Shown here: one piece after another, positions 17,248 to 26,088 of the stretch
How positions within the stretch are numbered: the stretch's first letter is position 1
Layout: every line of letters begins with the position of its first letter
Assembly (NCBI GenBank): GCA_963703325.1
Contig: OY969805.1
Coordinates: 248,001 to 312,000, forward strand
Length of the DNA: 64,000 bases
DNA from: Aquilonibacter sp963703325
GTDB taxonomy: Bacteria > Vulcanimicrobiota > Vulcanimicrobiia > Vulcanimicrobiales > Vulcanimicrobiaceae
Reading direction: 5' to 3'
Position numbers and translations under genes: made by a program
The notes under the pieces: generated by a model
The model's input: the letters and a program-made list of their open reading frames with translations, nothing else
What the model was told of the DNA's origin: nothing
Database searches by the model: none

Positions 17248-18573
17248 TTGAAGCGACTGAGCACCGGAGTCCTCGCCGCGCTGTTAGCAGCCGGTTTCGG
17301 ACTTAACGCGGTCGCCGCCCCGACCTCCGCATCGCATGGAAACATTGGAACCAACGCGATTGCGCAGTCGGGTGGCGCCATGGAGGCTCCGCCGGCGAAC
17401 TTCGGTTCCCCGCCGTCGGGGCAGATACCGATTCTCTTCAACGACCACCACGTCTATGCCAAGCCCGACGTCCTCAAGCAGGGTCGCGTGCTCGCCGCGC
17501 TCGTGCGCGGGGGCACTGTGCTCATCCCGCTTCGTTCGATGTTCGAACAGATGGGCGCGACCGTGTCGTACGATGCGGCCAGCAAGACGGTGGACGTTAG
17601 TAAACCCGGCGCCGACGTGAAGGTCACGGTCGGTAAACCGGAAGTTGTCATCAACGGCGAGTCGCGTCCGCTCGACGTGCCGCCCATCATGTATCAAGGC
17701 CACGTGCTCGTTCCGGTCCGTGTGATCTCGGAAGGCATGGGCGCGTACGTCCAGTGGGTGCCCGACAAGCAGGTTGTCGTCGTCCGGTATATTCCGCCGA
17801 CGCCGCCTCCGACGCCCACGCCTCCGCCGCCGCCGCCGCCTGCAACAGCACCGCCGACGCCGACCCCGGCGCCGATCGCAACACCGTACAAAGATCTCTT
17901 CATCGCGGGTGACTATCTCGCGTCGCAAAAGGTCTACGACGAGTGGAGCCCCGGCAACGTGGCAAGCGGCAACCATAACGGATTCTCGTGGGGCATGCAC
18001 GGTGCCGGCGAGTTCGATCTGTTCGGTCTGCCGTGGATGCTCGAGGGCAGCTATCAACAGCTGAATTACGAGCACGATTGTGGTGTCGACGCCTTAGGCG
18101 CGTACTTGCCAAACTGCGACGTGACCACCATCGGTGGCCTCGGCTCAACGGCAGTTCCGGCGTTTACGGTAAGCAATTACCAAGCGCAAGTCAAACTCGG
18201 ACTGAAGGTTGCCGATCCGCGGATTTACATCGGCGTCGGCTATCTATGGATGTCGAACAACGCGGGCTACCCGCGTGTATCGAACGTCGGATTCGGTGCC
18301 GAGAAACTGCCCGATCTCAACCATCCGTTCTCGATCTACGCGAGCGTGTGGTACTACGGAAACGTGAAGGGTAACTTCACAGATCCGTCGGGCAATAGCT
18401 ACCAACTGGCGTACAACATACTTAGCTACACGGGCGGTGTGACGTACGCATTCTCCGGCACCCCGATCTTCCTTGAGGCCGGGTTCGTCGGAGAACAGCT
18501 CAAGAACAAGATCAACGCTCCGAGCGACGCGACCAACTTCGGTCCGTTTATCGGTCTCGGTCTGAAATTCTAG
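17248..18573 (+). CDS. Secreted protein: copper-amine-oxidase N-domain (stalk) plus outer-membrane beta-barrel
   Basis: 441 aa. The TTG start is fixed by a strong AGGAGG site (17237-17242) and by the signal peptide it begins (GVLAALLAAGFGLNAVAA). Residues about 60-170 are two copies of the copper-amine-oxidase-N/stalk repeat (VPLRSMFEQMGA-like, then VLVPVRVISEGMGA). A Pro/Thr linker (170-205) leads to a 230-residue aromatic-rich region of alternating strands ending in GLGLKF, the C-terminal Phe signature of outer-membrane barrels. Stalk domains are mostly known as cell-wall-bound modules, so this looks like a periplasmic or surface domain anchored by a barrel. Function unknown. Confidence 0.8.
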   Translation: MKRLSTGVLAALLAAGFGLNAVAAPTSASHGNIGTNAIAQSGGAMEAPPANFGSPPSGQIPILFNDHHVYAKPDVLKQGRVLAALVRGGTVLIPLRSMFEQMGATVSYDAASKTVDVSKPGADVKVTVGKPEVVINGESRPLDVPPIMYQGHVLVPVRVISEGMGAYVQWVPDKQVVVVRYIPPTPPPTPTPPPPPPPATAPPTPTPAPIATPYKDLFIAGDYLASQKVYDEWSPGNVASGNHNGFSWGMHGAGEFDLFGLPWMLEGSYQQLNYEHDCGVDALGAYLPNCDVTTIGGLGSTAVPAFTVSNYQAQVKLGLKVADPRIYIGVGYLWMSNNAGYPRVSNVGFGAEKLPDLNHPFSIYASVWYYGNVKGNFTDPSGNSYQLAYNILSYTGGVTYAFSGTPIFLEAGFVGEQLKNKINAPSDATNFGPFIGLGLKF

Positions 18574-18581
18574 GATGGTTC

Positions 18582-18645
18582 GACCCGGCCTAACGGCCGG
18601 GTCGCTCATCGTGAGCTCCGAACCTTCAGCCGCATCGTGCGGCTA
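18582..18645. repeat. Two-hairpin intergenic repeat, copy 1
   Basis: A perfect 9-bp hairpin (GACCCGGCC-TAAC-GGCCGGGTC, 18582-18603) is followed by GCTCCGAACCTTCAG and the short hairpin GCCGCATCGTGCGGC. The same arrangement recurs at 35588-35648 with only a few changes. No T-run follows, so it is not a standard terminator. Confidence 0.6.
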
Positions 18646-18649
18646 GCAC

Positions 18650-18691
18650 AAAAGAGAAGAGCCTCCGGGAAACCGGAGGCTCTTCTCTTTT
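18650..18691. terminator. Bidirectional intrinsic terminator between convergent genes
   Basis: A 19-bp perfect stem (left arm 18650-18668, right arm 18673-18691) with a GAAA tetraloop. A-tracts on the left and T-tracts on the right serve both strands. It lies between the stops of the barrel protein (+) and the Pro-rich secreted protein (-), exactly where a shared terminator is needed. Confidence 0.92.
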
Positions 18692-18693
18692 AA

Positions 18694-19425
18694 TTAGCGC
18701 TTCGGGGTCGCGGTTGGGCTCGGCGCCGGCATCGGCTGGTCCGTTGGTGCAGGCGATGGCTGCACGCATGGTGGGGTGATGATTTCGACGTTGGGCTGCC
18801 CCGGCGCGGGCGCCGGCGTCGGCGTCGCGGCCGGCGTCACGTCCGCCGGGACGGTCACGCCACTGGGCAACGGCGTCGGGCAGAGTTGGGCACTTGCAAA
18901 ATAGTGCTCGGTGAATCCGCGCGAGATGTCGGCCTTCTCAAGTTTTCCGAAGTACGTTCCGCCGAATCGCGACGTGAGCACGTGCATATACGCCCACGCC
19001 TTCTGCTGCGCGTCGACGGTATAAATTTTCTTGTACATGACAATCGCGAGGAAGTAGCTGCGCGCAAGTTGCGGATCGCCGGGATACTTGTGTGCCCACG
19101 CCTCGAGCGCGTCGTCGGCAAACGTGACCTTGTTGATGATGCCGCTGTCCGTCGTGTAATCACCCGCGCGAATGGTTTCGTCGTGGAAGGTGTTGTTGAT
19201 GCCGAGAAAACTCATTTTCATCCGGCCGAAGTACTCGTCGCCCGGGGCGGCATGCTTGTAGTTTTCGCATTGCTGCCTCGCATATTTGCTCTTGAGACTC
19301 GCGCACGAGTCCTTGGGCGCGGCCGTCGCCGCCGGTTTGGGCTTGCTAGCCGCCGGAGCGACCGCGCTCATGGCGGCGGTCAGCGCGACAAACGAGACAC
19401 ACACATAGAACGGAGTAGATTTCAC
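18694..19425 (-). CDS. Secreted protein of unknown function with Pro-rich C-terminus
   Basis: 243 aa. GTG 19425 is chosen because a GGGGAG site lies 8 nt upstream and the signal peptide (YVCVSFVALTAAMSAVAPA) then begins at once. The mature region has a helical, Tyr-rich core of about 150 residues with a few Cys, followed by a Pro/Ala/Thr tail (about 185-243) suggestive of a flexible extracytoplasmic linker. No family recognised. Confidence 0.75.
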   Translation of the reverse strand: MKSTPFYVCVSFVALTAAMSAVAPAASKPKPAATAAPKDSCASLKSKYARQQCENYKHAAPGDEYFGRMKMSFLGINNTFHDETIRAGDYTTDSGIINKVTFADDALEAWAHKYPGDPQLARSYFLAIVMYKKIYTVDAQQKAWAYMHVLTSRFGGTYFGKLEKADISRGFTEHYFASAQLCPTPLPSGVTVPADVTPAATPTPAPAPGQPNVEIITPPCVQPSPAPTDQPMPAPSPTATPKR

Positions 19426-19531
19426 GAAGACTCTCCCCAATGGCGGCCGCCTGCGGACGGCAAAGCGTATCGTGCGAGGTATTCGCAAGGCCAGGAGCAG
19501 CTCCCGTGTAGAACAGCCCCGGGTGCCACGT

Positions 19532-20821
19532 ATGATTCGGCTTGCCGCGTTGCAACTGCGCGCGCACGATCGTAGCGATTACGAGCGGCTGCGCGTTTCG
19601 CTCGTCGAGCGTATCGAGCGTGCCGCAATCGATCACGATCTCTTGGTGCTTCCCGAGGGAACGTTCCCGGCGTACGTGCTCGGTGACGACGCCATCGACG
19701 AACGCTTGGCTGTGGGGGTGATCGACAGGCTCGCGAAGGTTGCACGGGGCGCATCATGCGTGATCGTTGCGGGCGCAGCAGTGCGACGCGGCGATGCGCT
19801 CTATAACGGGGCGATCGTCATCGATCGTGACGGCTCGGTGGCGGGATCCGCCGAAAAGATCTTTCTCTGGCACTTCGACCGCCAATGGTTTGCCCCGGGA
19901 TCGGCCATCATGCCGGTGCAAACATCGATCGGACGGCTCGGCGTGTTGATCTGCGCCGATGGCCGCATGCCCGGGATTGCTCGCGCGCTCGTCGATCGCG
20001 GCGCCGAACTGCTGGTGATGCCGACGGCCTGGGTCACATCCGGACGCGATCCACATCACCTCGAAAACTTGCAAGCCGATCTGCTCGGGCAAGTGCGCGC
20101 GTTTGAAAACGGCGTCCCGTTCATTGCGACCAACAAGTGCGGGGTCGAACGCGGCATGGTCGCGTACTGCGGCAAGTCGCAAGTCGTCGACGCAGCCGGC
20201 GACGTGGTCGCGCTCGCCTCGCAAGAGCGCGAAGAAATCCTGACAGCGCAGCTCAATCTCGGGTCGCCGGCACCGATGCGCGTACGCCAGCCGGCGCCGG
20301 CGCCGCGCGCGCCGGGCAGCGAGCGCGGCGTCCGCATCGCCATCGCCGCAACCGCGTTGCCGAACGACATCGGCGAACGGCTGCGCATTCTCGAAGCCGA
20401 TCTCGCGCTCGCGCCAAACTGCGACGACGATTTCGTGAGGCTCGATCGCTCCGTCGCCGCCGTGCGCATCGACGCGCCGGATGCGTTCGATCCCGGATTG
20501 CTCGTGGCGTACCGTTTGGCGGGCTATCGCGTTGCGATCCTCGATGCCGTAGCGTCACATCCATGGCTCGAGCGGATTGCGCGTGCGCGCGCGGCGGAGT
20601 TACGCATGTATGTGATCGTTTTCGACCGCGCCGCACCGCGCGCGTTTGCGGTCGATCCCGATGGCACGATCGTCGCCGGAACGTTCGATGATTTTCGCAT
20701 TGCAAGCTTCGCGCTCGATCCGCGCCGGACCGAGCAAACGCTGGTCGCTCCGAATACCGATGTCGCCGAAGGCGTTGCGCTGGTGCAGTCGCTGGTGCAT
20801 CGCGTGGCGGGCGTAACGTGA
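19532..20821 (+). CDS. Carbon-nitrogen hydrolase (nitrilase superfamily), two-domain
   Basis: 429 aa from ATG 19532. Residues 1-260 form a full nitrilase fold with the Glu-Lys-Cys triad visible: LPEGTFP, AEKIFLW and LICADGRMPG. Residues 285-429 resemble a second, degenerate copy (GVRIAIAATALP start) without recognisable catalytic residues. It would hydrolyse an amide or nitrile; the substrate is unknown. First gene of a plus-strand run ending with tldE; its stop overlaps the next start (GTGA). Confidence 0.85.
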   Translation: MIRLAALQLRAHDRSDYERLRVSLVERIERAAIDHDLLVLPEGTFPAYVLGDDAIDERLAVGVIDRLAKVARGASCVIVAGAAVRRGDALYNGAIVIDRDGSVAGSAEKIFLWHFDRQWFAPGSAIMPVQTSIGRLGVLICADGRMPGIARALVDRGAELLVMPTAWVTSGRDPHHLENLQADLLGQVRAFENGVPFIATNKCGVERGMVAYCGKSQVVDAAGDVVALASQEREEILTAQLNLGSPAPMRVRQPAPAPRAPGSERGVRIAIAATALPNDIGERLRILEADLALAPNCDDDFVRLDRSVAAVRIDAPDAFDPGLLVAYRLAGYRVAILDAVASHPWLERIARARAAELRMYVIVFDRAAPRAFAVDPDGTIVAGTFDDFRIASFALDPRRTEQTLVAPNTDVAEGVALVQSLVHRVAGVT

Positions 20822-21318
20822 GCATTCATCCCTCGGCGCGGGCAAGCCACCAGCGCGTCGTTCCGTTTTTTACCGCCGTTGTAGCCGTGCTCGCTGCGCT
20901 TGGAACGCTGTATTCACATCATCGTTCGATTCAGGCGCTCGCGTTGCGCAACGACGTGGTGCTCCTGACCGCCAAGGCTTCCGATCAGTACCAGTATTAT
21001 CAGAGCCAGCAGCTCAAAGGCACGCTCTATCAGGCGCTCAAAATGCCGAAAGAAGCGGCGCGAGAGCAGCAGATATCGCTCCCCGTCTACGCCGAGGCCA
21101 AGGGCCTCGAGGAACAAGCCGATCGTGACCAAGAGCGCGCCGAAGCGCTGCTGCGTTCATTTGAGACCCTCGAGATTTCGACGACACTATTCGAAATCTC
21201 GATTGCCTTCGCGTCGATCGCCGCGCTCACGCACGCGCGCATTCCGCTGTGGCTCGGGGCCGGTTTGACCGTCGTTGGGTTTGTGGTCGGCATCATCGGA
21301 TATCTTCAAGCGCATTGA
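20818..21318 (+). CDS. DUF4337-like membrane protein
   Basis: 166 aa, GTG start overlapping the amidohydrolase stop. One N-terminal helix (PFFTAVVAVLAALGTLY), a central cytoplasmic or periplasmic coiled coil rich in Gln/Glu (QYQYYQSQQLKGTLYQ) and two C-terminal helices fit DUF4337. Function of the family is unknown. Confidence 0.75.
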   Translation: MSIHPSARASHQRVVPFFTAVVAVLAALGTLYSHHRSIQALALRNDVVLLTAKASDQYQYYQSQQLKGTLYQALKMPKEAAREQQISLPVYAEAKGLEEQADRDQERAEALLRSFETLEISTTLFEISIAFASIAALTHARIPLWLGAGLTVVGFVVGIIGYLQAH

Positions 21319-22541
21319 AACGCCGGCTTGCGCTTTTCATACTCGCCGCGGCGATTGCTGCCGCGCCGCGGCCGATCCCGATCCATCGCGCCGCCGGTTT
21401 GATCGCAGCGGCGCCCCTGCCATACCTTCCCGGCAGCACGATACCGATTCGGGTTAACGGCTTCAATCCGCCCTTCGCGCTGTTTTTGAGCGGACCCGGC
21501 AGCGTTTCGGACGATCGTTTCCAGGTCGCTGCCGGCGCTGACGCGAGCACGGTGATCGCCGCAGGCCCTGCGGGTCTCGCGATGCGCGCCTTTGCGGTCG
21601 CGGCGCCGCCCGACCCGCATCGTCCGTTTATTGCGGTAGCGAGTTACGACGACGGCATCGTGCTGCACGACGCGGCGGCACCGTTTCGCGCGCGCGCTGC
21701 GCTGGGAATCGGCGGTGCGCCCGGCGACGTCGCCGTCAATGCGGCCGGTGCGATCGCGACCACGGCAACCGACGGGATGAGCGCAACGATCGCCACCCTC
21801 GATCCCTGGACCGTGCATCGCTACGATAACGTTCCGCTCGGCGACGAGGTTGCTTTCGACGCGCGCAGCGGTGCGCTGTTCGTGACCAATCGAGAGCTCA
21901 ACGGCGCGGGCGCGCTAACGCGCATCGCAGCCGACGGCAGCGTCGCGCACCGCGTCCTCGGTTTGACCGCTGAAGGGATCGCCATCGATTCTGCCCGGCA
22001 ACGCGTCTACGTCGCGAACGTCAACGACGGCACCGTTTCCATCGTCGACGCCGGCAGTATGGTCGAGTTGCGCCGCTTCCGCGTCGTCGATCGCGTCTTC
22101 TCGCTCGCCCTCTCGGAGCGCGGCTCGCGGCTCTTCGCCGTTTCGAATCAAAGCGTCGACTCGCCGTTTGCCGCGGCCGGCAGCGTCGTCGCCGTTGACG
22201 TCGCCGCCCGCGATCCGCACGTCGTCGCCCGCAGCGAACGCCTGGCGTTTCCAATCGGTATCGCCTTCGACGCCACGCACGATCGCCTGTACGTTACCGA
22301 TGAGGATACCGACGCGGTCGATGTCCTCGACGCGCAAACGCTGCGCGCCATCCGGGCCCCGCTGCGAACCTGCGAGACGCCGTGGAAACCGGCCATCGAT
22401 CGCGGACTGCTGTTTGTCCCGTGCGCGCGCAGCGATCAGATCGACGTCTTCGACTTGGCGACGCTGCATCGCGTCAAGGGCGCGCCCTTTTCGACAGGCG
22501 GCTACCCGCTTGCTGTCGCCGTATGGATGCCGCCGGCGTAA
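21315..22541 (+). CDS. Exported YVTN/beta-propeller-repeat protein
   Basis: 408 aa. The TTG start overlaps the preceding stop as TTGA and opens a signal peptide (RRLALFILAAAIAAAP). The body has repeated blades of the YVTN type, for example RQRVYVANVNDGTVSIVD and HDRLYVTDEDTDAVDVLD. Such propellers usually bind partners at the cell surface; no enzymatic residues are evident. Confidence 0.82.
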   Translation: MKRRLALFILAAAIAAAPRPIPIHRAAGLIAAAPLPYLPGSTIPIRVNGFNPPFALFLSGPGSVSDDRFQVAAGADASTVIAAGPAGLAMRAFAVAAPPDPHRPFIAVASYDDGIVLHDAAAPFRARAALGIGGAPGDVAVNAAGAIATTATDGMSATIATLDPWTVHRYDNVPLGDEVAFDARSGALFVTNRELNGAGALTRIAADGSVAHRVLGLTAEGIAIDSARQRVYVANVNDGTVSIVDAGSMVELRRFRVVDRVFSLALSERGSRLFAVSNQSVDSPFAAAGSVVAVDVAARDPHVVARSERLAFPIGIAFDATHDRLYVTDEDTDAVDVLDAQTLRAIRAPLRTCETPWKPAIDRGLLFVPCARSDQIDVFDLATLHRVKGAPFSTGGYPLAVAVWMPPA

Positions 22542-22551
22542 GATACTGAAC

Positions 22552-24630
22552 ATGCTCCTCACCCTGTTGCTCGCGGTTCTCCCCGGGCATCTCGATCCGG
22601 CGCCCCCGTTTCCGCGCATCGCGTTTGACGCACCAACGATCGAACGCATTGCGCCCGGCGTCGAATACGGGGAATACGACATGGTGACCGACGCCGGGCC
22701 GATCGTCGTTCACGCGATTGCCATCGATCCGCACGCACCAGACATCGGGCTCAATAGCGTGCTGGCAAGCGATACGCTCGCCTCCGGAGGCGAGACGATT
22801 TCATCGATGGCACGGCGCACCGGCGCGATTGCCGGCATCAACGGCGACTACTTCGACATCGGCAATACCAATCGACCGACGAATGTGGTCGTGCGCGGGA
22901 ACACGCTGCTTAGCACGCCGACCAAGCGGTATGCACTTGCAATCGGCGTTGACGGAACGCCGCAGATTATCGAGATGCAGTTCGCGGGCACACTTACGCT
23001 GGCCGATCGCACCGACACGCTCGATGCAATCAATCATCTGCCCGACGGTGGAACCTCGTTGTTCACGCCGGCCTTCGGCCGCGTTCCTCCGTCAAACAAT
23101 CTCACCCTCGTGGGGCTCGTGCCGACCAACGGAACGCCGCCCTTTGCAACCTATCGTGTCACTGGCGTTCTCGATAACACGACCGCGCAGCCTGCCGGAT
23201 ATTACCTCGCGATCGGCTTGGATGCATATGCGCGTATCGGCGTTCCTGATGTTGGTGAAACGATTGCTGCAAGTGGCGATCTCGCGCCGATGTCGCTTGC
23301 CAAACTCGTCGCCGCCGTCGGCGGCGGTCCGCTGATTCTGGACGGCGGAGCGTGGGTCGACGACCCCGACGGGCCAAACGGCGGCGAATATGCACAACGG
23401 ATTCCGTGCAGCGGTGCAGCGGTTGCGCCGGACGGTACGCTCTTTTTACTCGAAGTCGACGGACGCCAGCCGGGTTTCTCCGTCGGCGTCACGCGTCCGG
23501 AATTCGCGGCGCTGATGCGCGCATTCGGCGCGGTGCGCGGCATGGCGTTCGACGGCGGCGGTTCGTCCGAACTCGTCGCGCGAACGCCGGGCGACACCGA
23601 CGCGACGCTGGTCAACTCGCCGTCCGACGGACGCGAGCGCAAAGTTGCCGACGGTGTCTTCGTCTACGACAGCGCGCCGGTTGGTCCGCCCTCGCAGATT
23701 GTCGCCGAGCCGCTTACGGTTCGCGCGTTCGCCGGCGCCGCCGTCGACGTGCGTTTCTCCGCCGCAGACGCGGCCGAGCATGTCGTAACCGCGCCCGGAC
23801 CCATCGACGTGCGCGTAGAGCCGGCCGGGCTCGGCACATATCGCGACGGTGTCTTCACAGCGCAAGCGACCGGAAGCGGCACGTTGATTGCGCGCTCGGG
23901 CGCGTTGGAGTTGCGCGTGCCGCTACGCGTCTACGACCAGCCGGCACGGCTGGTGATCCTTCCCCAAGATCCCAGCGTTGCGCAAGGCGGACGCGTAACG
24001 CTGCAGGCACGCGCGTATGATGCGCAGGGCTATGCAATCGCTGTGCCGGCGCAACTGCCGTGGCGTGCCGCAGGCGCCGCGATCGACTCGAGCGGCACGC
24101 TCGACGCCGGAACCTCCGACGCGCTGGTGTCGCTACTGCTCGGCGATCATTTGGCCAACGTGCACGTCACCGTCGGATTTCACGACGCTCCGCTGACCGT
24201 CACGCCGTCGTTCATGACCGCGCCGCGCGGCGGCGACGGCAACGCCGCGTCGAGTCCCGATTGCCCGTCGTGCATGCAGCTGCAGTACGCTCTCGGGCCG
24301 CAAGAACGTGCTGCGTATTTGTTAACCAATGTCACCTTGCCGCAGCACAGCGTCGCCGTCGCGTTCGAGGTGCTCGACGACGGTAACGGCGAACAACTCA
24401 AGCTCGCCCTACGTAACGCGATCAATGAAGAAGTGTTGTTGAGCGCGGACACGATGGACCATGCAGGATGGCGCAGTGTCGTGGTGCATCTGCCACAAGA
24501 ACTCGCGCAACCGGCGCGGCTGGTCGCGATCTATGTCATCGCCCGGAGTGCACCGGCATCGATGCAAGGGAGCGTAGAGGTGAAGAATCTGCACGCGGTT
24601 GTGGCAGGCACAAAGGCCGATCGACCCTAA
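22552..24630 (+). CDS. Exported phosphodiester glycosidase (NAGPA)-domain protein
   Basis: 692 aa. ATG 22552 starts a signal peptide (MLLTLLLAVLPG). Residues 70-370 match the phosphodiester glycosidase/NAGPA domain: AGINGDYFD, then AVGGGPLILDGG, then the terminal MAFDGGGSSELV motif. The C-terminal 300 residues contain a bacterial Ig-like region and a jelly-roll-like segment probably binding a polymer. Likely trims a phospho-linked sugar in the cell envelope. Ten bases separate it from the propeller gene. Confidence 0.85.
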   Translation: MLLTLLLAVLPGHLDPAPPFPRIAFDAPTIERIAPGVEYGEYDMVTDAGPIVVHAIAIDPHAPDIGLNSVLASDTLASGGETISSMARRTGAIAGINGDYFDIGNTNRPTNVVVRGNTLLSTPTKRYALAIGVDGTPQIIEMQFAGTLTLADRTDTLDAINHLPDGGTSLFTPAFGRVPPSNNLTLVGLVPTNGTPPFATYRVTGVLDNTTAQPAGYYLAIGLDAYARIGVPDVGETIAASGDLAPMSLAKLVAAVGGGPLILDGGAWVDDPDGPNGGEYAQRIPCSGAAVAPDGTLFLLEVDGRQPGFSVGVTRPEFAALMRAFGAVRGMAFDGGGSSELVARTPGDTDATLVNSPSDGRERKVADGVFVYDSAPVGPPSQIVAEPLTVRAFAGAAVDVRFSAADAAEHVVTAPGPIDVRVEPAGLGTYRDGVFTAQATGSGTLIARSGALELRVPLRVYDQPARLVILPQDPSVAQGGRVTLQARAYDAQGYAIAVPAQLPWRAAGAAIDSSGTLDAGTSDALVSLLLGDHLANVHVTVGFHDAPLTVTPSFMTAPRGGDGNAASSPDCPSCMQLQYALGPQERAAYLLTNVTLPQHSVAVAFEVLDDGNGEQLKLALRNAINEEVLLSADTMDHAGWRSVVVHLPQELAQPARLVAIYVIARSAPASMQGSVEVKNLHAVVAGTKADRP

Positions 24631-24639
24631 CTCCGGCAG

Positions 24640-26088
24640 ATGGAGTTCGAGGCTCTTGCGCGCCGAGCGCTTGATACCGCGAGTGTTTGCGGCGCCCAGT
24701 ATAGCGACATTCGCTTCGAAGACGTGCACAGCGAGCGCATCGAAGCGCGCAACGGCGTGGTGGCGTCGCTTGCCGATGGACGCGGTTCCGGCTATGGCAT
24801 CCGAGCCTTGGTCGACGGGGCATGGGGATTCGCCGCGAGCAGTGACCTGACCGACGCGGGAATCGACCGCACGGCTGCGCGCGCGGTTGCTATCGCCCGC
24901 GCAAGCGCATCCATCGCGCGCGAGCGTTTCGGTGCACCGCCGCCGCACGTCTACGTCGACAGCTATGCGACGCCGCTGGTTCGCGATCCGCGCAACGTGC
25001 CGCTCGGCGAGCGCGTCGCGCTGCTGCTGGAAGCCGAAAAGCTGGCGCACGCCGGCAGCCAAATCGCGGTCGCGCGCGCGTGGCTCGACCTCTGGCGCAC
25101 CGAGAAGTATTTCTACAGCACGATCGGGTCGGCAATCGAACAAACCATCGTCCAGACCGGCGCCGGCGTGCAAGCGATGGCGGTCGGCGATGGCGACGTC
25201 CAAACACGCACGTATCCGGGCGATGTCGGGCTCTACAAATCGGGCGGTTGGGAAGTTGTCGAAGAGGCGGCGCTCGTGCAGAACGCACAGCGGATCGGCG
25301 AAGAAGCGATCGCGCTCCTAAGGGCGCCGCAATGTCCGAGCGGCGTCTACGATATCGTGCTCGGCGGCTCCCAGGTGTCGCTCCAAATTCACGAGTCCTG
25401 CGGACATCCCGCCGAGCTCGATCGCGTGATGGGCTGGGAAGCAAGTTTCTCCGGCACGAGTTTTCTCGAGGTGACGCAGCTCGATCGCCTGCGGTACGGA
25501 TCGCCGGCGGTCACGATTGTCGTGGACAACACGATGCCGTTCGGGATGGCCACCTGCGGCTACGACGACGAAGGCACGAAGTCCGGTGTTTCGGACATTG
25601 TCCGCGACGGCGTCTTACGCGGCTATGAAATGAGCAACGACACCGCTCGCGCCATCGGACGCACCAGCAATGCGTGCGTGCGAGCGCAGAGCTGGGAGTT
25701 CGTCCCGATGATCCGCATGTGCAACTTGAACCTCTTGCCCGGCAACGTGCCCTTCGAGGGGCTCTTCGACGACGTCCGTGACGGCATCTATATGGAAAGC
25801 AATCGCTCGTGGTCGATCGACGATCGCCGGCTGAACTTTCAATTCGGCTGCCAAATCGGGTGGGAGATCAAGAACGGCAAGCGCGGCCGGATGCTCAAGA
25901 ATCCGACCTATGCCGGGATGACACCGCAGTTTTGGAATTCGTGTGACGCGATCGCCGACGCGCGGTCGTGGAACGCTTGGGGCACGCCCAACTGCGGCAA
26001 AGGCGAACCGATGCAGACCGGCCGCACCACGCAGGCAACTTCGCCCGCGCGCTTCCGCCAAGTCAACGTGGGGGTCGGTTACAAGTGA
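24640..26088 (+). CDS. tldD: TldD-family metalloprotease subunit
   Basis: 482 aa. The zinc-site helix HESCGHPAE is present near residue 254, and a late Cys in NCGKGEPMQTGR marks the TldD type. With TldE it forms a barrel-like protease that cleaves unfolded peptides and, in some bacteria, matures ribosomal peptides such as microcin B17 or degrades CcdA. No precursor peptide is evident here. Its stop overlaps the tldE start (GTGA). Confidence 0.93.
   Translation: MEFEALARRALDTASVCGAQYSDIRFEDVHSERIEARNGVVASLADGRGSGYGIRALVDGAWGFAASSDLTDAGIDRTAARAVAIARASASIARERFGAPPPHVYVDSYATPLVRDPRNVPLGERVALLLEAEKLAHAGSQIAVARAWLDLWRTEKYFYSTIGSAIEQTIVQTGAGVQAMAVGDGDVQTRTYPGDVGLYKSGGWEVVEEAALVQNAQRIGEEAIALLRAPQCPSGVYDIVLGGSQVSLQIHESCGHPAELDRVMGWEASFSGTSFLEVTQLDRLRYGSPAVTIVVDNTMPFGMATCGYDDEGTKSGVSDIVRDGVLRGYEMSNDTARAIGRTSNACVRAQSWEFVPMIRMCNLNLLPGNVPFEGLFDDVRDGIYMESNRSWSIDDRRLNFQFGCQIGWEIKNGKRGRMLKNPTYAGMTPQFWNSCDAIADARSWNAWGTPNCGKGEPMQTGRTTQATSPARFRQVNVGVGYK

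Noticed and set aside
17774..17903. Pro-codon-rich tandem array as a nucleotide repeat element
   Set aside because: It is simply the Pro/Thr linker of the stalk-barrel protein.
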